A program made the translations under genes and the position numbers. Shown one piece after another: positions 7,771 through 15,080 of a DNA stretch of 36,949 nucleotides; within the stretch, counting starts at the first letter, position 1; each line of letters begins with the position of its first letter. The notes below the pieces were generated by a model. The model did no database searches. It was not told the origin of the DNA and worked only from the letters and a program-made list of their open reading frames with translations. This stretch comes from Acidimicrobiales bacterium (lineage in GTDB: Bacteria > Actinomycetota > Acidimicrobiia > Acidimicrobiales > VFJN01): the NCBI GenBank assembly GCA_035316325.1, contig DATHJB010000123.1, positions 1-36,949 of the forward strand. Reading direction: 5' to 3'.

Positions 7771-8922
7771 ATGGAGTCCACCAGCACGGCCATCTCCGAC
7801 CACATCTCGGTGGACGACCACCTCGTCGAGCCGCCCGAACTGTGGCGCGAGCGCCTGCCGGCGCGCTTCGCCGACGAGGCACCGCGGGTGGAGCGGGTCG
7901 AACCGAACCACGACGCCTGGATCTTCCAGGGCAACGTCGAGAAGCTCTTCCCGACCGCCCAGCGCCGCGCCGACGGCGCCATGACCGTCGAGAACACGTT
8001 CGCCGACATGCGGCCCGGTTGCTACGACCCGATCGCCCGGCTCGAGGACATGGACGCCGACCACATCGTCGCCGCCCTCAACTTCCCCACGATGTCGGGC
8101 TTCGCCGGCACGAAGTTCTCGACGTGCGCCGACAAGGACCTCGGCCTCGCCTGCATCCAGGTCTACAACGACTTCCTGCTCGACGAGTGGTGCGCGGCCG
8201 CCCCCGGCCGCTACATCCCGATGGTGCTGATCCCGCTGTGGGACCCGCGCCTGGCGGTGCAGGAGATCGAGCGGACGGCGGCCAAGGGCGCCCGCGCCGT
8301 CTCCTTCTCCGAGGATCCCTACCGGCAGGGGTTCCCCTCCCTGCACGACCCCGACCACTTCTGGGACCCGATCTTCGACACCGCCCAGGAGGCCGGTCTG
8401 CCCCTGTGCATGCACATGGGTGGGTCGTCGGGCATCATCGCCCACCGCGAGGATCGTCCGTGGTTCACGAAGCACGCCATGTGCTACGTGAACTCCCAGC
8501 TCTCGCTGGCGGACTGGTTGACGTCCGACAACCTCGAGCGGTTCCCGCGGCTCAAGATCTGCATCTCCGAGGGTGGCATCGGGTGGATCCCCCACCTCCT
8601 GGAGCACCTCGACGGCATGTACCGGCTGTACCCGGAGTGGGGTCGTGACGCCGTGCCCGAGTTGCCGTCCACCTACTTCCGCCGGAGCGTGTACGGCTGC
8701 TTCATCGACGACGCCGCCGGCATCCGGTTGGTGGACACCCTCGGCGTCGATCAGGTGATGGCCGAGACCGACTACCCCCACGGCGACAGCCCCTGGCCCC
8801 ACAGCCACGAGACGCTGGTGGCACAGATCCAGCACCTCAGCCCCGAGGACCAGTACAAGGTCGCCCGGGGCAACGCCGAGCGCGTCTTCGGGTTCGAGCC
8901 GTCCGGCCTCGGCCTCCTCTAG
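7771..8922 (+). CDS. Amidohydrolase-2 family metal-dependent hydrolase
   Basis: 383 aa TIM-barrel enzyme of the ACMSD/amidohydrolase-2 group. Likely metal ligands: the VDDH motif (14-17) in the first strand, H215 in MHMGGS, and D334 in AETDYPHGDS. The SVDDHLVEPP opening is shared with the paralogue at 24972, and the two align along their whole length (YNDFLLDEWCAAAPGR versus YNDWLLEEWCGAAPDR). Members of this group hydrolyse C-N or C-O bonds or decarboxylate; which of these applies cannot be told. The ATG at 7771 has the ribosome site AGAGGAGA at about 7758-7765. It is the last gene of the 2408-8922 operon. Confidence 0.87.
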   Translation: MESTSTAISDHISVDDHLVEPPELWRERLPARFADEAPRVERVEPNHDAWIFQGNVEKLFPTAQRRADGAMTVENTFADMRPGCYDPIARLEDMDADHIVAALNFPTMSGFAGTKFSTCADKDLGLACIQVYNDFLLDEWCAAAPGRYIPMVLIPLWDPRLAVQEIERTAAKGARAVSFSEDPYRQGFPSLHDPDHFWDPIFDTAQEAGLPLCMHMGGSSGIIAHREDRPWFTKHAMCYVNSQLSLADWLTSDNLERFPRLKICISEGGIGWIPHLLEHLDGMYRLYPEWGRDAVPELPSTYFRRSVYGCFIDDAAGIRLVDTLGVDQVMAETDYPHGDSPWPHSHETLVAQIQHLSPEDQYKVARGNAERVFGFEPSGLGLL

Positions 8923-8973
8923 CTCAGCAAACGGTTGACGGGGTGACAAGTGGCCGTCCGCGGTGTCGTTGAC

Positions 8974-9003
8974 TTGACACTGCGTTCAGTAGATGATCAG
9001 ATC
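8974..9003 (+). promoter_or_regulatory. Promoter with embedded operator motif (site A)
   Basis: TTGACA (8974-8979) serves as -35; TCAGAT (8997-9002) lies 17 bases on. A second reading uses TTGACT (8969-8974) with GATGAT (8992-8997), also 17 apart. The spacer holds ACTGCGTTCAGT (8979-8990), an ACTG-N4-CAGT dyad. The same sequence, with few changes, is found before 17183, before 11757 and at the TetR start at 10765. A repressor bound here would block RNA polymerase. It drives the LLM gene at 9056. Confidence 0.6.
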
Positions 9004-9055
9004 GTCTACGAATCGTCGAGCGCCTTCGCGGCGCGGTGCTGGAAGGTGTGCCCTG

Positions 9056-10114
9056 ATGGAGTTCGGTCTCTTCACGCTGTTCGACTTCTATCCCGGTCGT
9101 CAGGATGAGGTCCGGTACTACCGGGACACGCTCGAGCTGAGCGTGCTGGCCGACGAGCTCGGCTACGACTCGATCTGGGTGGGGGAGGAGCACTTCTACT
9201 CGTTCGGGGTCTGCCCGAGCCCCCAGATCTTCCTCACCGCCGTGGCCGCCCGGACCGAGCGGATCCGCCTCGGGACCGCGATCAGCCTGCTCCCGTTCGA
9301 CAACCCGCTCCGCAAGGCCGAGGACTTCGCCGTGCTCGACCTCCTCAGCGGGGGCCGGCTCGACTTCGGTGTCGGCCGGGGGGCCATCGCCAAGCACTTC
9401 CAGGGCTTCGACGTCGATGCCGGCGAGAGCCGCGACCGGTACCAGGAGGCGATCTCGGTCATCAAGCAGGCCTGGAGCGGCGGTGAGGTCGTGCACGACG
9501 GGCAGTTCTGGCGGGTACCCGGCGTCACCGTGTCGCCGGCGCCGGTGCAGCGCCCCCATCCGCCGATCTACCAGGGGACGGTGAGCGTCGAGTCCTACGA
9601 GGCCGCCGCTCTGGCCGGCGACAACGCCTTCGTCGTGCCCTGGACGACCGGTCCGCACGCCGAGCTACGGCCCCGGCTGGACCGGTACCGCGAGCTGGTG
9701 CGTGCCAACGGCGCCGAGGGCCGCGAGGCGGCCATGTTCTTCCTCTTCATCGACGACGACCACCGCCAGGCCGTCCGCGAGGCGCGCGAGGTCACGGGCC
9801 GGTACTCACAGCACATCACGTCGCACGCCGCGGCGCGCGGGGGCAAGGACCCCAAGAGCACGCTCTTCGACCGGGCCGAGTTCATGACGTCGATCCCGGA
9901 CCACGTCGAGGAGCGGGGCGTGGTCGGCCGGCCCGACGCCTGCATCCGGCGCATCAAGGAGCTCGACGACGAGCTCGGCCTCGACAAGGTCGCCTTCTAC
10001 TTCCATCCCGGGGCCCGGGACGTGGCGAGCGCTCGGCGGACGATCGAGCGGTTCGCCCACGAGGTCATGCCGCACTTCAAGGATGCGGGCATGCGGCTGG
10101 CGACCGGCGTGTGA
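9056..10114 (+). CDS. LLM-class flavin-dependent oxidoreductase
   Basis: 352 aa luciferase-like TIM barrel. Family marks: MEFGLFTLFDFYPG, IWVGEEHFYSFG (40-51), CPSPQIFLTAVAARTERIRLG (53-73), LSGGRLDFGVGRG (97-109), and PVQRPHPPIYQG. The ATG at 9056 is chosen over earlier in-frame codons because GGAAGG (9041-9046) sits at the right distance and the conserved first strand begins there. It is a single-gene unit: its own promoter with an operator motif lies upstream, and the next gene is convergent. FMN or F420 cofactor and substrate are not decidable from sequence. Confidence 0.88.
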   Translation: MEFGLFTLFDFYPGRQDEVRYYRDTLELSVLADELGYDSIWVGEEHFYSFGVCPSPQIFLTAVAARTERIRLGTAISLLPFDNPLRKAEDFAVLDLLSGGRLDFGVGRGAIAKHFQGFDVDAGESRDRYQEAISVIKQAWSGGEVVHDGQFWRVPGVTVSPAPVQRPHPPIYQGTVSVESYEAAALAGDNAFVVPWTTGPHAELRPRLDRYRELVRANGAEGREAAMFFLFIDDDHRQAVREAREVTGRYSQHITSHAAARGGKDPKSTLFDRAEFMTSIPDHVEERGVVGRPDACIRRIKELDDELGLDKVAFYFHPGARDVASARRTIERFAHEVMPHFKDAGMRLATGV

Positions 10115-10139
10115 ACCGCGGTCGCCGCCCTGGCCGCGA

Positions 10140-10158
10140 TGCTGGACCTACGCCAGCA
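10140..10158. terminator. Weak hairpin between convergent LLM and TetR genes
   Basis: TGCTGG (10140-10145) pairs with CCAGCA (10153-10158) around a 7-base loop that contains the TetR stop codon. There is no T-run. It could help end transcription from both sides, but the stem is short. Confidence 0.25.
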
Positions 10159-10765
10159 CCATCTCGTGCCAGCTCCGGGCGAGCAGCGGGGTCGCCTTCT
10201 CCTGGTCGAACCCGAAGTTGTGGATGACCTGGTAGTACGAGAACCGCTCGAGCTGCACGAACATGAGAAACGCCCGCAGCCGGGCATCGTCCTCCTTCAG
10301 CGGGCGCTTCTCCTTCTCGCGCAGCTCGATGATCTTGGCGCTCATCACGCCGAGGAACGCCCCGGAGAACTGGTCGCGCGCGGCGGCGAGCTCGTGGCGC
10401 TCGCGTGGGTCGCCCTGGTACCAGGCGGCGAGCACGTCCTTGGTCTCGGTGTAGAGGTCGAGGTAGCGGCCGATCCACGCCGTGAGCGCTTCGACGGTGA
10501 GCGTCTCCTCGCCGAGCCGTTCGACCAGCGCGATGGCGAGATCGAGGTGGCCGCGCTGGAACACCTCGGCGAGCACCTCGGAGCGGTTCTTGAAGTGCAG
10601 GTAGAAGGTGCCGCGGCTGATGTCGGCGACCTTGACGATGTCGTCGATCGATGTGTCCGCGTAGCCGTTCTCCGCGAACGCTGCCGCTGCGGCGTCGATG
10701 ATCCGGTTCCGGGTGAGGAGCTTCTGGTCCTCACGGAGCGACGATCGGGGCCTGGAGGCAGTCAT
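10148..10765 (-). CDS. TetR-family transcriptional regulator, likely autoregulated repressor of the island
   Basis: 205 aa. N-terminal HTH: RNRIIDAAAAAFAENGYADTSIDDIVKVADISRGTFYLHFKNRSEVL (about 19-65), a full TetR DNA-binding domain with recognition helix near ISRGTFYLHF. An all-helical ligand pocket follows (about 70-205), rich in Phe and Tyr (LMFVQLERFSYYQVIHNFGF), which suggests a hydrophobic or acyl-CoA-like ligand. The ATG at 10765 has no ribosome site. A TATACA -10-like element ends 9 bases before it, so the mRNA may be almost leaderless. A copy of the motif shared with three other promoters abuts the start codon, so the protein probably represses itself and those promoters. Ligand unknown. 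Confidence 0.92.
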   Translation of the reverse strand: MTASRPRSSLREDQKLLTRNRIIDAAAAAFAENGYADTSIDDIVKVADISRGTFYLHFKNRSEVLAEVFQRGHLDLAIALVERLGEETLTVEALTAWIGRYLDLYTETKDVLAAWYQGDPRERHELAAARDQFSGAFLGVMSAKIIELREKEKRPLKEDDARLRAFLMFVQLERFSYYQVIHNFGFDQEKATPLLARSWHEMVLA

Positions 10766-10780
10766 TGGACACAGTGTATA
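10761..10780 (-). promoter_or_regulatory. Operator motif and -10 at the TetR start (site D)
   Basis: Read on the minus strand, TATACACTGTGTCCAATG ends with the ATG of the TetR gene. TATACA resembles a -10, and its distance to the ATG (9 bases) predicts an almost leaderless mRNA. The core ACACTGTGTCCAAT matches the operator core at sites A, B and C. Overlap of -10, operator and start codon fits tight autorepression. No convincing -35 was found. Confidence 0.55.
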
Positions 10781-10828
10781 GCCACCGCGCGCGGCGGTGC
10801 TTCACAAGTCGCAGGGCCGGGGGCGCGG

Positions 10829-11611
10829 TCAGTGCGGCGACGGAGCGGCGAGCGCGCCCTCGGCGTCGCGGGCGTCCCGGACGACGGTGTACGCCACGGG
10901 TCGCGACTGTGACGCGATGCGGAGGGCCCAGGCTTGGCCGTCCGGCGACGTCGCCGTCACGGCGGCGCCGGACGGGACGGGGTGGGTGAACCACATCTCC
11001 AGCAGCCCGGCCGACGAGAACCGCAGGCATTGCGCGGTCCTCGCCATCAACGTCGGGCCCTGCACCACGATGTTCTTGTAGCCCGACGCCCACGCCGTGC
11101 CGGCATCGGCGTGCACGCCGTAACGCTCGCGGACCAGCCGCCCGAAGGCGAGGACGTCGGCGTCGCTCACGACGAACGTCTCCGACCGGCCCGGTCCGTC
11201 CACGACCGGATGCGGCGGGACGGTCACCGTCGCCTCCGACCCTCCGGCCCTCGGGATGGCCGGAACCCGTCCGACCGTCGTGGCGCTGGCGACGAGCCGG
11301 CCTCCGCTCGAGGCGTCGACCTGCAGTGCCACCGCCGTCCCCTCGCCCCGCCATGGTCGGGCGACGCTCGGGGTCAGCACGACGTCGACCCCGGAGGGGA
11401 CCGCACCGGCCCGGCTGACGGAGCGCTGGTACACCTGCAGCGTGCCTTCGGGCCACGCCAGGTCGGCGTCGATGCGTTCGGGCATCAGCAGGAGCGCCCA
11501 CAGCGCCGGCGACGGACGCTGGCGGCTCACGCCGAGCCAGTTGCAGGCCTCGCGGGTCCACTCGGGGTCGACCTCGAGCCGGGTCGTCAGTCGCCGCGGC
11601 GGGACGTGCAT
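10829..11611 (-). CDS. MaoC-like (double) hotdog protein
   Basis: 260 aa. The C-terminal half (about 143-245) resembles MaoC dehydratases: FVVSDADVLAFGRLVRERYGVHAD, then the hotdog helix end GYKNIVVQGPTLMA, then a strand-rich tail. In R-specific enoyl-CoA hydratases the active site is Asp-x4-His; here the matching residues appear to be E162 and H167, a conservative Asp-to-Glu change. The N-terminal half may be a second, degenerate hotdog, as in FAS1-like dehydratases. The ATG at 11611 begins MHVPPRRL. The gene lies 63 bases upstream of the TetR gene on the same strand, and the TetR also has its own promoter. Role as an acyl-CoA hydratase is possible but unproven. Confidence 0.75.
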   Translation of the reverse strand: MHVPPRRLTTRLEVDPEWTREACNWLGVSRQRPSPALWALLLMPERIDADLAWPEGTLQVYQRSVSRAGAVPSGVDVVLTPSVARPWRGEGTAVALQVDASSGGRLVASATTVGRVPAIPRAGGSEATVTVPPHPVVDGPGRSETFVVSDADVLAFGRLVRERYGVHADAGTAWASGYKNIVVQGPTLMARTAQCLRFSSAGLLEMWFTHPVPSGAAVTATSPDGQAWALRIASQSRPVAYTVVRDARDAEGALAAPSPH

Positions 11612-11627
11612 GCGGACACGCTATCCG

Positions 11628-11647
11628 CTTAGTGGACGTCGTGTTCA
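11628..11647 (-). promoter_or_regulatory. Possible degenerate operator copy upstream of the hotdog gene (site E)
   Basis: On the minus strand, ACACGACGTCCACT matches about 10 of 14 positions of the operator core found at sites A to D. It lies 17-36 bases before the ATG at 11611. No good -10/-35 pair is visible. This may be chance; it is listed because it sits in the shared intergenic region next to site C. Confidence 0.25.
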
Positions 11648-11688
11648 TTTCAAAGACACTGCTGCGCTCCTCTGCTTGGCGCGGTCGA

Positions 11689-11718
11689 CTGACGCTGTGT
11701 ACAGTGAGAGGCCGTGAT
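11689..11718 (+). promoter_or_regulatory. Promoter with embedded operator motif (site C)
   Basis: CTGACG (11689-11694) is in the -35 position and CGTGAT (11713-11718) in the -10 position, 18 apart; both are weak matches. Between and over the -35 lies ACGCTGTGTACAGT (11692-11705), which matches the core of sites A, B and D and contains a CTG-N4-CAG dyad. A transcription start near 11725 would serve the VOC-led operon at 11757. Confidence 0.5.
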
Positions 11719-11756
11719 GTCTAGTGACTAGCGCCGATGGAATCGGAGGGTGCGCA

Positions 11757-12353
11757 GTGGGGGACTTCGAGTTCAGGGGGATCAACCACCTCGCCCTCGT
11801 CTGCCGGGACATGGCCGAGACGATCGAGTTCTACGAGGGCGTGCTCGGCATGCCCCTGGTCTTCACGATCGACCTCCCCAACGACGGCGGCCAGCACTTC
11901 TTCTTCGACGCCGGCAACGAGACCCTGGTGGCGTTCTTCTGGTTCCCGAACGCTCCCGAGGCCGAGCCCGGGCGGGTGGCACCGGCGCTGCGCGTCGACC
12001 AGGGCGATTTCACCTCGGCGATCGGGTCGATGAACCACCTGGCCCTCACCGTCCCCGCCGACCGCTTCGACGAGAAGGTCGAGCTGTTGCGCAGCCGGGG
12101 GGTGGACGTCTCCGAGGTGCTCAACCACGACTTCAGCGAGCGGCAGATCACCCGCCGCGTGCACGACGGGGTGTGGCTGCGCTCCGCCTACTTCTGGGAC
12201 CCCAACGGGATGCTCCTCGAGCTGGCCACCTTCACCCGGCCGTTCACCGCCGCCGACGTCCGGCACGATCCGCGGACGAGCACCGGCGAGACCGTGGCGC
12301 TCGACCGGGTTCGGCGCCCGAACGCCCCCACTCCTGCCGGAGGTGCGTCGTGA
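11757..12353 (+). CDS. VOC-superfamily (glyoxalase/extradiol dioxygenase fold) protein
   Basis: 198 aa with two beta-alpha-beta-beta-beta modules. The first starts at INHLALVCRDMAETIEFYEGVLGMPL (about 10-34) and the second at MNHLALTVP (about 92-100). Likely metal ligands are H11, H94 and E156 (in GMLLELA). That His/His/Glu set fits a metal-dependent VOC enzyme such as an extradiol dioxygenase, glyoxalase or epimerase. The GTG at 11757 is chosen over a GTG at 11724 because TCGGAGGG (11743-11750) sits just before it. It is the first gene of a seven-gene run to 17045; its stop overlaps the next GTG. Confidence 0.87.
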   Translation: MGDFEFRGINHLALVCRDMAETIEFYEGVLGMPLVFTIDLPNDGGQHFFFDAGNETLVAFFWFPNAPEAEPGRVAPALRVDQGDFTSAIGSMNHLALTVPADRFDEKVELLRSRGVDVSEVLNHDFSERQITRRVHDGVWLRSAYFWDPNGMLLELATFTRPFTAADVRHDPRTSTGETVALDRVRRPNAPTPAGGAS

Positions 12354-12790
12354 TCGACGAGGAGCAGGTGAAAGCGCTCGTCGGCACCGTCTTCCCCGGC
12401 GGGACGATCACGATCGAGGCCTGGGAGCACCGGCTCATGTGCGACACGCTGCTGGTCGAGCCACCGGCCGACGGCACCGCCCACCCCTTCTACGCGTACC
12501 AGGCGACCCGGGCGGGCATGGGCCTGGACCTCGACGAGATGTTCGCTCTGTGCCTGGCCGATCCCGACGACGGCGGGATGTTCGGGGAGCACGAAGCCGA
12601 GCTCGACCGCCCCCTGCGCGTCGGCGAGACCTATGCGGTGCGCGGTTCGATCACCGACGTCGAGCGCAAGCAGGGCCGGACGGCCGGCACCTTCGACATG
12701 ATCACCTTCCGGCTCGAGCTCCTCGACGACCGCGGGCGGCGGGTGGCGACGGCCCGGAACAAGTGGATCTTCCCGAGGAGGGAGTCCTGA
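12350..12790 (+). CDS. FAS1-like / MaoC N-terminal-type hotdog protein
   Basis: 146 aa single hotdog domain. The C-terminal block GETYAVRGSITDVERKQGRTAGTFD... and NKWIFPR is typical of the FAS1-like dehydratase (MaoC N-terminal) group. These small proteins usually pair with a catalytic MaoC subunit, here the next gene, to make a two-subunit acyl-CoA hydratase/dehydratase. No Asp-x4-His active-site pattern is seen, so it is probably the substrate-binding partner. The GTG at 12350 overlaps the VOC stop (GTGA), and its own stop overlaps the MaoC ATG (TGATG), so the pair is translationally coupled. Confidence 0.8.
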   Translation: MIDEEQVKALVGTVFPGGTITIEAWEHRLMCDTLLVEPPADGTAHPFYAYQATRAGMGLDLDEMFALCLADPDDGGMFGEHEAELDRPLRVGETYAVRGSITDVERKQGRTAGTFDMITFRLELLDDRGRRVATARNKWIFPRRES

Positions 12791-13197
12791 TGGACGTCGC
12801 CGTGGGGGACGAGATCCCGGCCTGGGTGGTCGCTGCCGTGTCGGTCGAGAAGATGAAGATCTTCAGCGCCCTCATCCGCGACCCCAACCCGATCCACATC
12901 GACGCGGCCGCCGTGCAGCGGCTCGGCCTGGGCGATCGGGAGATCAACCAGGGCCCGATCAGCATGGGGTACCTCTACAACATGCTGGGCGACTGGCTCG
13001 GGGGCGTCCACCACGTCACCCGGCTGAGCGTCCGGTTCGGCGCCAACGTCTACGCGGGCGACGAGGTGGTCGCCACCGGCACCGTCACGGCGGTCGAGGA
13101 CCTCGGCGGGCGGCGGGTGGCCACCTGCGACGTGCGCCTCGAGGTCGTCGGCGGCGCAACGGCGATGACGGGCTCGGCCGTGGTCACGCTGCCGTAG
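12790..13197 (+). CDS. MaoC-type (R)-enoyl-CoA hydratase/dehydratase subunit
   Basis: 135 aa hotdog domain. The hydratase motif RDPNPIHID (30-38) carries the catalytic pair D31 and H36, and GPISMGYLYNMLGDWL (about 54-69) forms the central helix. This is the expected catalytic subunit for hydration of a 2-enoyl-CoA, working with the FAS1-like protein encoded just upstream. ATG at 12790, one-base overlap with the previous stop. A similar small-plus-MaoC arrangement is known in actinobacterial steroid side-chain breakdown, but nothing here specifies a steroid substrate. Confidence 0.87.
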   Translation: MDVAVGDEIPAWVVAAVSVEKMKIFSALIRDPNPIHIDAAAVQRLGLGDREINQGPISMGYLYNMLGDWLGGVHHVTRLSVRFGANVYAGDEVVATGTVTAVEDLGGRRVATCDVRLEVVGGATAMTGSAVVTLP

Positions 13198-13242
13198 CCC
13201 GGGTTCGCAGCAACGACGAGATCGACAGCAGAGGAGCAGATC

Positions 13243-14298
13243 GTGGCATACAGGGTGATCCAGTGGGCGACCGGCGGGGTCGGCGGTGACAGCCTCCGGT
13301 TCCTGCTCCAGGACCCGGACATCGAGCTCGTCGGCGTCTACGCCTACTCGGAGGACAAGGTGGGCAGGGATGCCGGCGACCTGGTCGGCCTGCCCCCCGT
13401 GGGGGTGCGCGCCACCGGCGACCGCGACGAGATCCTGGCCCTCGAGGCCGATCTCGTCATGCACAACGGCCTGCTGACCCCGACCGGGTGGCCGGAGATG
13501 GACGAGGACGTCATGGCGCTGCTGCGCTCGGGCAAGAACGTCATCTCGACGGCGTCGTACTTCTACCCGGCGGCGCACGGCCAGGACTACCTGCAGCAGT
13601 TCGTCGATGCCGGGGAGGAGGGCGGCGTCACGCTGTTCGGCACGGGGATCAACCCCGGCTGCCTCCTCGATCGCCTGCCGGCGACGATGACCTCGCTCTG
13701 CTCGGACATCAAGAAGATCGACATCACCGAGAACTCGGGCGTCGCCTCGCACCCGAGCGCCAACATGATCTTCGAGCAGATGGGGATGGGCCAGGACCCG
13801 GCGACCTTCACCAAGGACGCGCCCATCGGCGAGATGTTCCGGCGCATGTTCGGCGAGGTCGTCTACCTGCTCGGCCACTACCTCGGCGTCGACATCGAGG
13901 GCATCGACGTCGAGCTCCGGCTCGGGCTGGCCACGCGCGACATCGACCTGCCGGTCGGGCGCGTCGCCAAGGGCACGATCGCCGGCACCCGCTGGACGCT
14001 CCACGGCCTGGTCGGCGGCGAGCCCTACATCTCGATGCACGAAGGCTGGCACGTCGACAACGACCTGCCCGACTGGGACACCCGGCGGGTGTGGAGCGCC
14101 CAGATCGAGGGCACCCCCTCGTACCTCCTGGAGGTGACGATCGCCCGCACCTGGACCGACGAGCAGGTGCCCTTCTACCAGGCGATGCTGCACTCGACCG
14201 CGGCGTTGGCCGTGAGCGCGATCCACGAGGTCGTCGCCGCTCCGCCCGGCGTGATGATCGCCCCGGTCTTCGACCCCTACCAGCGCCCGAAGCGCTGA
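13243..14298 (+). CDS. DapB-like NAD(P)-dependent dehydrogenase (diaminopentanoate dehydrogenase-like family)
   Basis: 351 aa. The N-terminal Rossmann fold opens with YRVIQWATGGVGGDSLRFLL, the glycine motif (8-15) of dihydrodipicolinate-reductase-like proteins. The middle contains NVISTASYFYPAAHG and GTGINPGCLLDRLPATMTSL, seen in the family often labelled 2,4-diaminopentanoate dehydrogenase or dihydrodipicolinate reductase. It lacks a clear DapB C-terminal signature and is longer than DapB (about 250-270 aa), so lysine biosynthesis is unlikely. A role in oxidising or reducing an amine or acyl-CoA-linked intermediate is inference. GTG at 13243 with GAGGAG at about 13232-13237. Confidence 0.82.
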   Translation: MAYRVIQWATGGVGGDSLRFLLQDPDIELVGVYAYSEDKVGRDAGDLVGLPPVGVRATGDRDEILALEADLVMHNGLLTPTGWPEMDEDVMALLRSGKNVISTASYFYPAAHGQDYLQQFVDAGEEGGVTLFGTGINPGCLLDRLPATMTSLCSDIKKIDITENSGVASHPSANMIFEQMGMGQDPATFTKDAPIGEMFRRMFGEVVYLLGHYLGVDIEGIDVELRLGLATRDIDLPVGRVAKGTIAGTRWTLHGLVGGEPYISMHEGWHVDNDLPDWDTRRVWSAQIEGTPSYLLEVTIARTWTDEQVPFYQAMLHSTAALAVSAIHEVVAAPPGVMIAPVFDPYQRPKR

Positions 14299-14312
14299 CG
14301 TCGGAGCCATCC

Positions 14313-15080
14313 ATGCCGGACGAGACCGCAGAGGGACGGAGGCGCCGGGTCGGGCTCATCGTGCCCAGCTCCAACGTCACGATGGAGCACGAGGTCCCGG
14401 CCATGCTGCGGCAGGTCGACGCCGTGTCGTTCTCCTTCCACGCCAGCCGCATGACCATGCGGTCGGTGTCGCCGACCGAGCTGGCGGCGATGAACGCCCA
14501 GGGGGAGCGATGCGTCGACGAGCTCGCCGACGCCCGCTGCGACGTGCTCGCCTACGCGTGCCTCGTCGCGGTCATGGCCCAGGGGCCGGGCGCGCACCGT
14601 CGCATCGAGGGCGAGCTGCAGCAGGCCGCCCGGGCCCGGGGCTTCGACGCACCCCTCGTCTCCAGCGCCGGGGCGCTGGTGGACACCATCGCTCGCCTCG
14701 GCGCCGATCGGGTTGCGATCGTCACGCCCTACGTGCCGTCCCTCACCGAGGCCGTCGTCCGCTACCTGGCGGCCGAGCGCATCGCCGTGACCGACCAGCG
14801 CAGCCTCGGGATCCCCGACAACTACGAGGTCGGCTGCATCCCCGGGAATCGCGTCCAGTCGGCCGTGGCCGAGCTCGACCTGAGCGGAGCCGACCTGCTC
14901 GTCCTCTCGGCGTGCGTCCAGATGCCGTCGCTCGACATCATCGGTGCCGTCGAGGCGCGCACCGGGCTGCCGGTGATCACGGCGGCCACCTGCACGGCGG
15001 CTGCGATCCTCCACTCACAGGGCATCGACCCGGCGGCGGTGCCGGGCGCCGCGGCCGGCGCCTGGTCGATCGCCGCGTGA
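14313..15080 (+). CDS. Maleate isomerase / arylmalonate decarboxylase-like Asp/Glu racemase-family protein
   Basis: 255 aa. RVGLIVPSSNVTMEHEVPAML (about 12-32) is the typical opening of maleate cis-trans isomerases. Two cysteines sit where the catalytic pair is expected: C83 in YACLVAVMAQG and C201 in SACVQMPS. This fits cis-trans isomerisation of maleate-like diacids, as in nicotinate catabolism, or a related decarboxylase/racemase. It lies 14 bases after the DapB-like gene and overlaps the crotonase by four bases (GTGA). The ATG at 14313 is chosen because the long upstream extension of the frame is a shadow of the previous gene. Confidence 0.85.
   Translation: MPDETAEGRRRRVGLIVPSSNVTMEHEVPAMLRQVDAVSFSFHASRMTMRSVSPTELAAMNAQGERCVDELADARCDVLAYACLVAVMAQGPGAHRRIEGELQQAARARGFDAPLVSSAGALVDTIARLGADRVAIVTPYVPSLTEAVVRYLAAERIAVTDQRSLGIPDNYEVGCIPGNRVQSAVAELDLSGADLLVLSACVQMPSLDIIGAVEARTGLPVITAATCTAAAILHSQGIDPAAVPGAAAGAWSIAA

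Noticed and set aside
2408-8922. Possible mobile island boundaries (direct repeats, integrase, tRNA) around the catabolic genes
   Set aside because: No integrase, transposase, tRNA or flanking direct repeat was seen, and base composition looks uniform by eye.
6136-8949. Minus-strand open frame of 937 codons across two plus-strand genes
   Set aside because: It lies antisense to the well-recognised LLM and amidohydrolase genes, has biased Arg/Gly/Val/His-rich composition, and matches no domain. Long antisense frames are expected at this GC content.
8937-8958. GACGG/CCGTC hairpin after the amidohydrolase as a terminator
   Set aside because: A 5-bp stem with a 12-base loop and no T-run is too weak to call.
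11724-11756. Upstream GTG start for the VOC protein
   Set aside because: The GTG at 11757 has a proper ribosome site (TCGGAGGG) and the extra 11 residues are not conserved-looking; 11724 is also almost at the predicted transcription start.
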